Source of the DNA: Anaerolineales bacterium
Lineage (GTDB): Bacteria > Chloroflexota > Anaerolineae > Anaerolineales > DRMV01
DNA: 8,872 nt
NCBI GenBank assembly: GCA_015491595.1
Contig: WFVP01000320.1
Span: 1-8,872 of the forward strand
Reading direction: 5' to 3'
Numbering within the stretch: position 1 is the stretch's first letter; each line of letters opens with the position of its first letter. The notes below the pieces were generated by a model. It saw only the letters and a program-made list of their open reading frames with translations. It did not search any database and was not told the DNA's origin. Below are positions 8,837 through 8,872 of this stretch, piece after piece. A program made the position numbers and the translations under genes.

Positions 8837-8872
8837 CGTCCCTTGGGCCCCGGCGCGGGCGCGACCGCCAAC

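Overview
All six recognisable genes lie on the minus strand of a GC-rich bacterial chromosome fragment, so transcription runs from high to low coordinates. From the protein flavours I infer a Chloroflexota-like (Anaerolineae or Thermoflexus-type) or similar free-living, possibly thermophilic bacterium: a mitochondrial-type citrate synthase, an LDH-like malate dehydrogenase, a very large multi-domain histidine kinase and a short SecG. No rRNA or other taxonomic marker is present, so this assignment is tentative. I saw no mobile element, CRISPR array, tRNA or rRNA.

Region 1 (about 8836 down to 5384) is a three-gene operon, trxB-mdh-gltA. It has an extended -10 promoter candidate in front of trxB, strong Shine-Dalgarno sequences before mdh and gltA, a hairpin between mdh and gltA, and a convincing intrinsic terminator after gltA. 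Malate dehydrogenase makes oxaloacetate and citrate synthase uses it, so two successive TCA-cycle steps are co-transcribed with thioredoxin reductase.

Region 2 (about 5384 to 2002) is a single gene for a 1104-residue membrane sensor histidine kinase: multi-TM N-terminus, Cache-like sensor, TM, HAMP, GAF, PAS, HisKA, HATPase. It appears to have its own promoter, which overlaps a 21-bp dyad. No response regulator is in the window.

Region 3 (about 1870 to 1) holds a probable terminator for the kinase gene, a near-consensus sigma-70 promoter, secG, and, 4 bases after the secG stop, a family 5 extracellular solute-binding protein that runs off the left edge. The solute-binding protein is open across the whole of positions 1533 to 1.

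The content is mostly well-known housekeeping and transport. The less ordinary points are the eukaryote-like citrate synthase in a trxB-mdh operon, the architecture and orphan status of the kinase, the secG/solute-binding protein pairing, and an Asp-to-Glu change in a conserved FAD motif of TrxB. I do not see a clearly new biological system.
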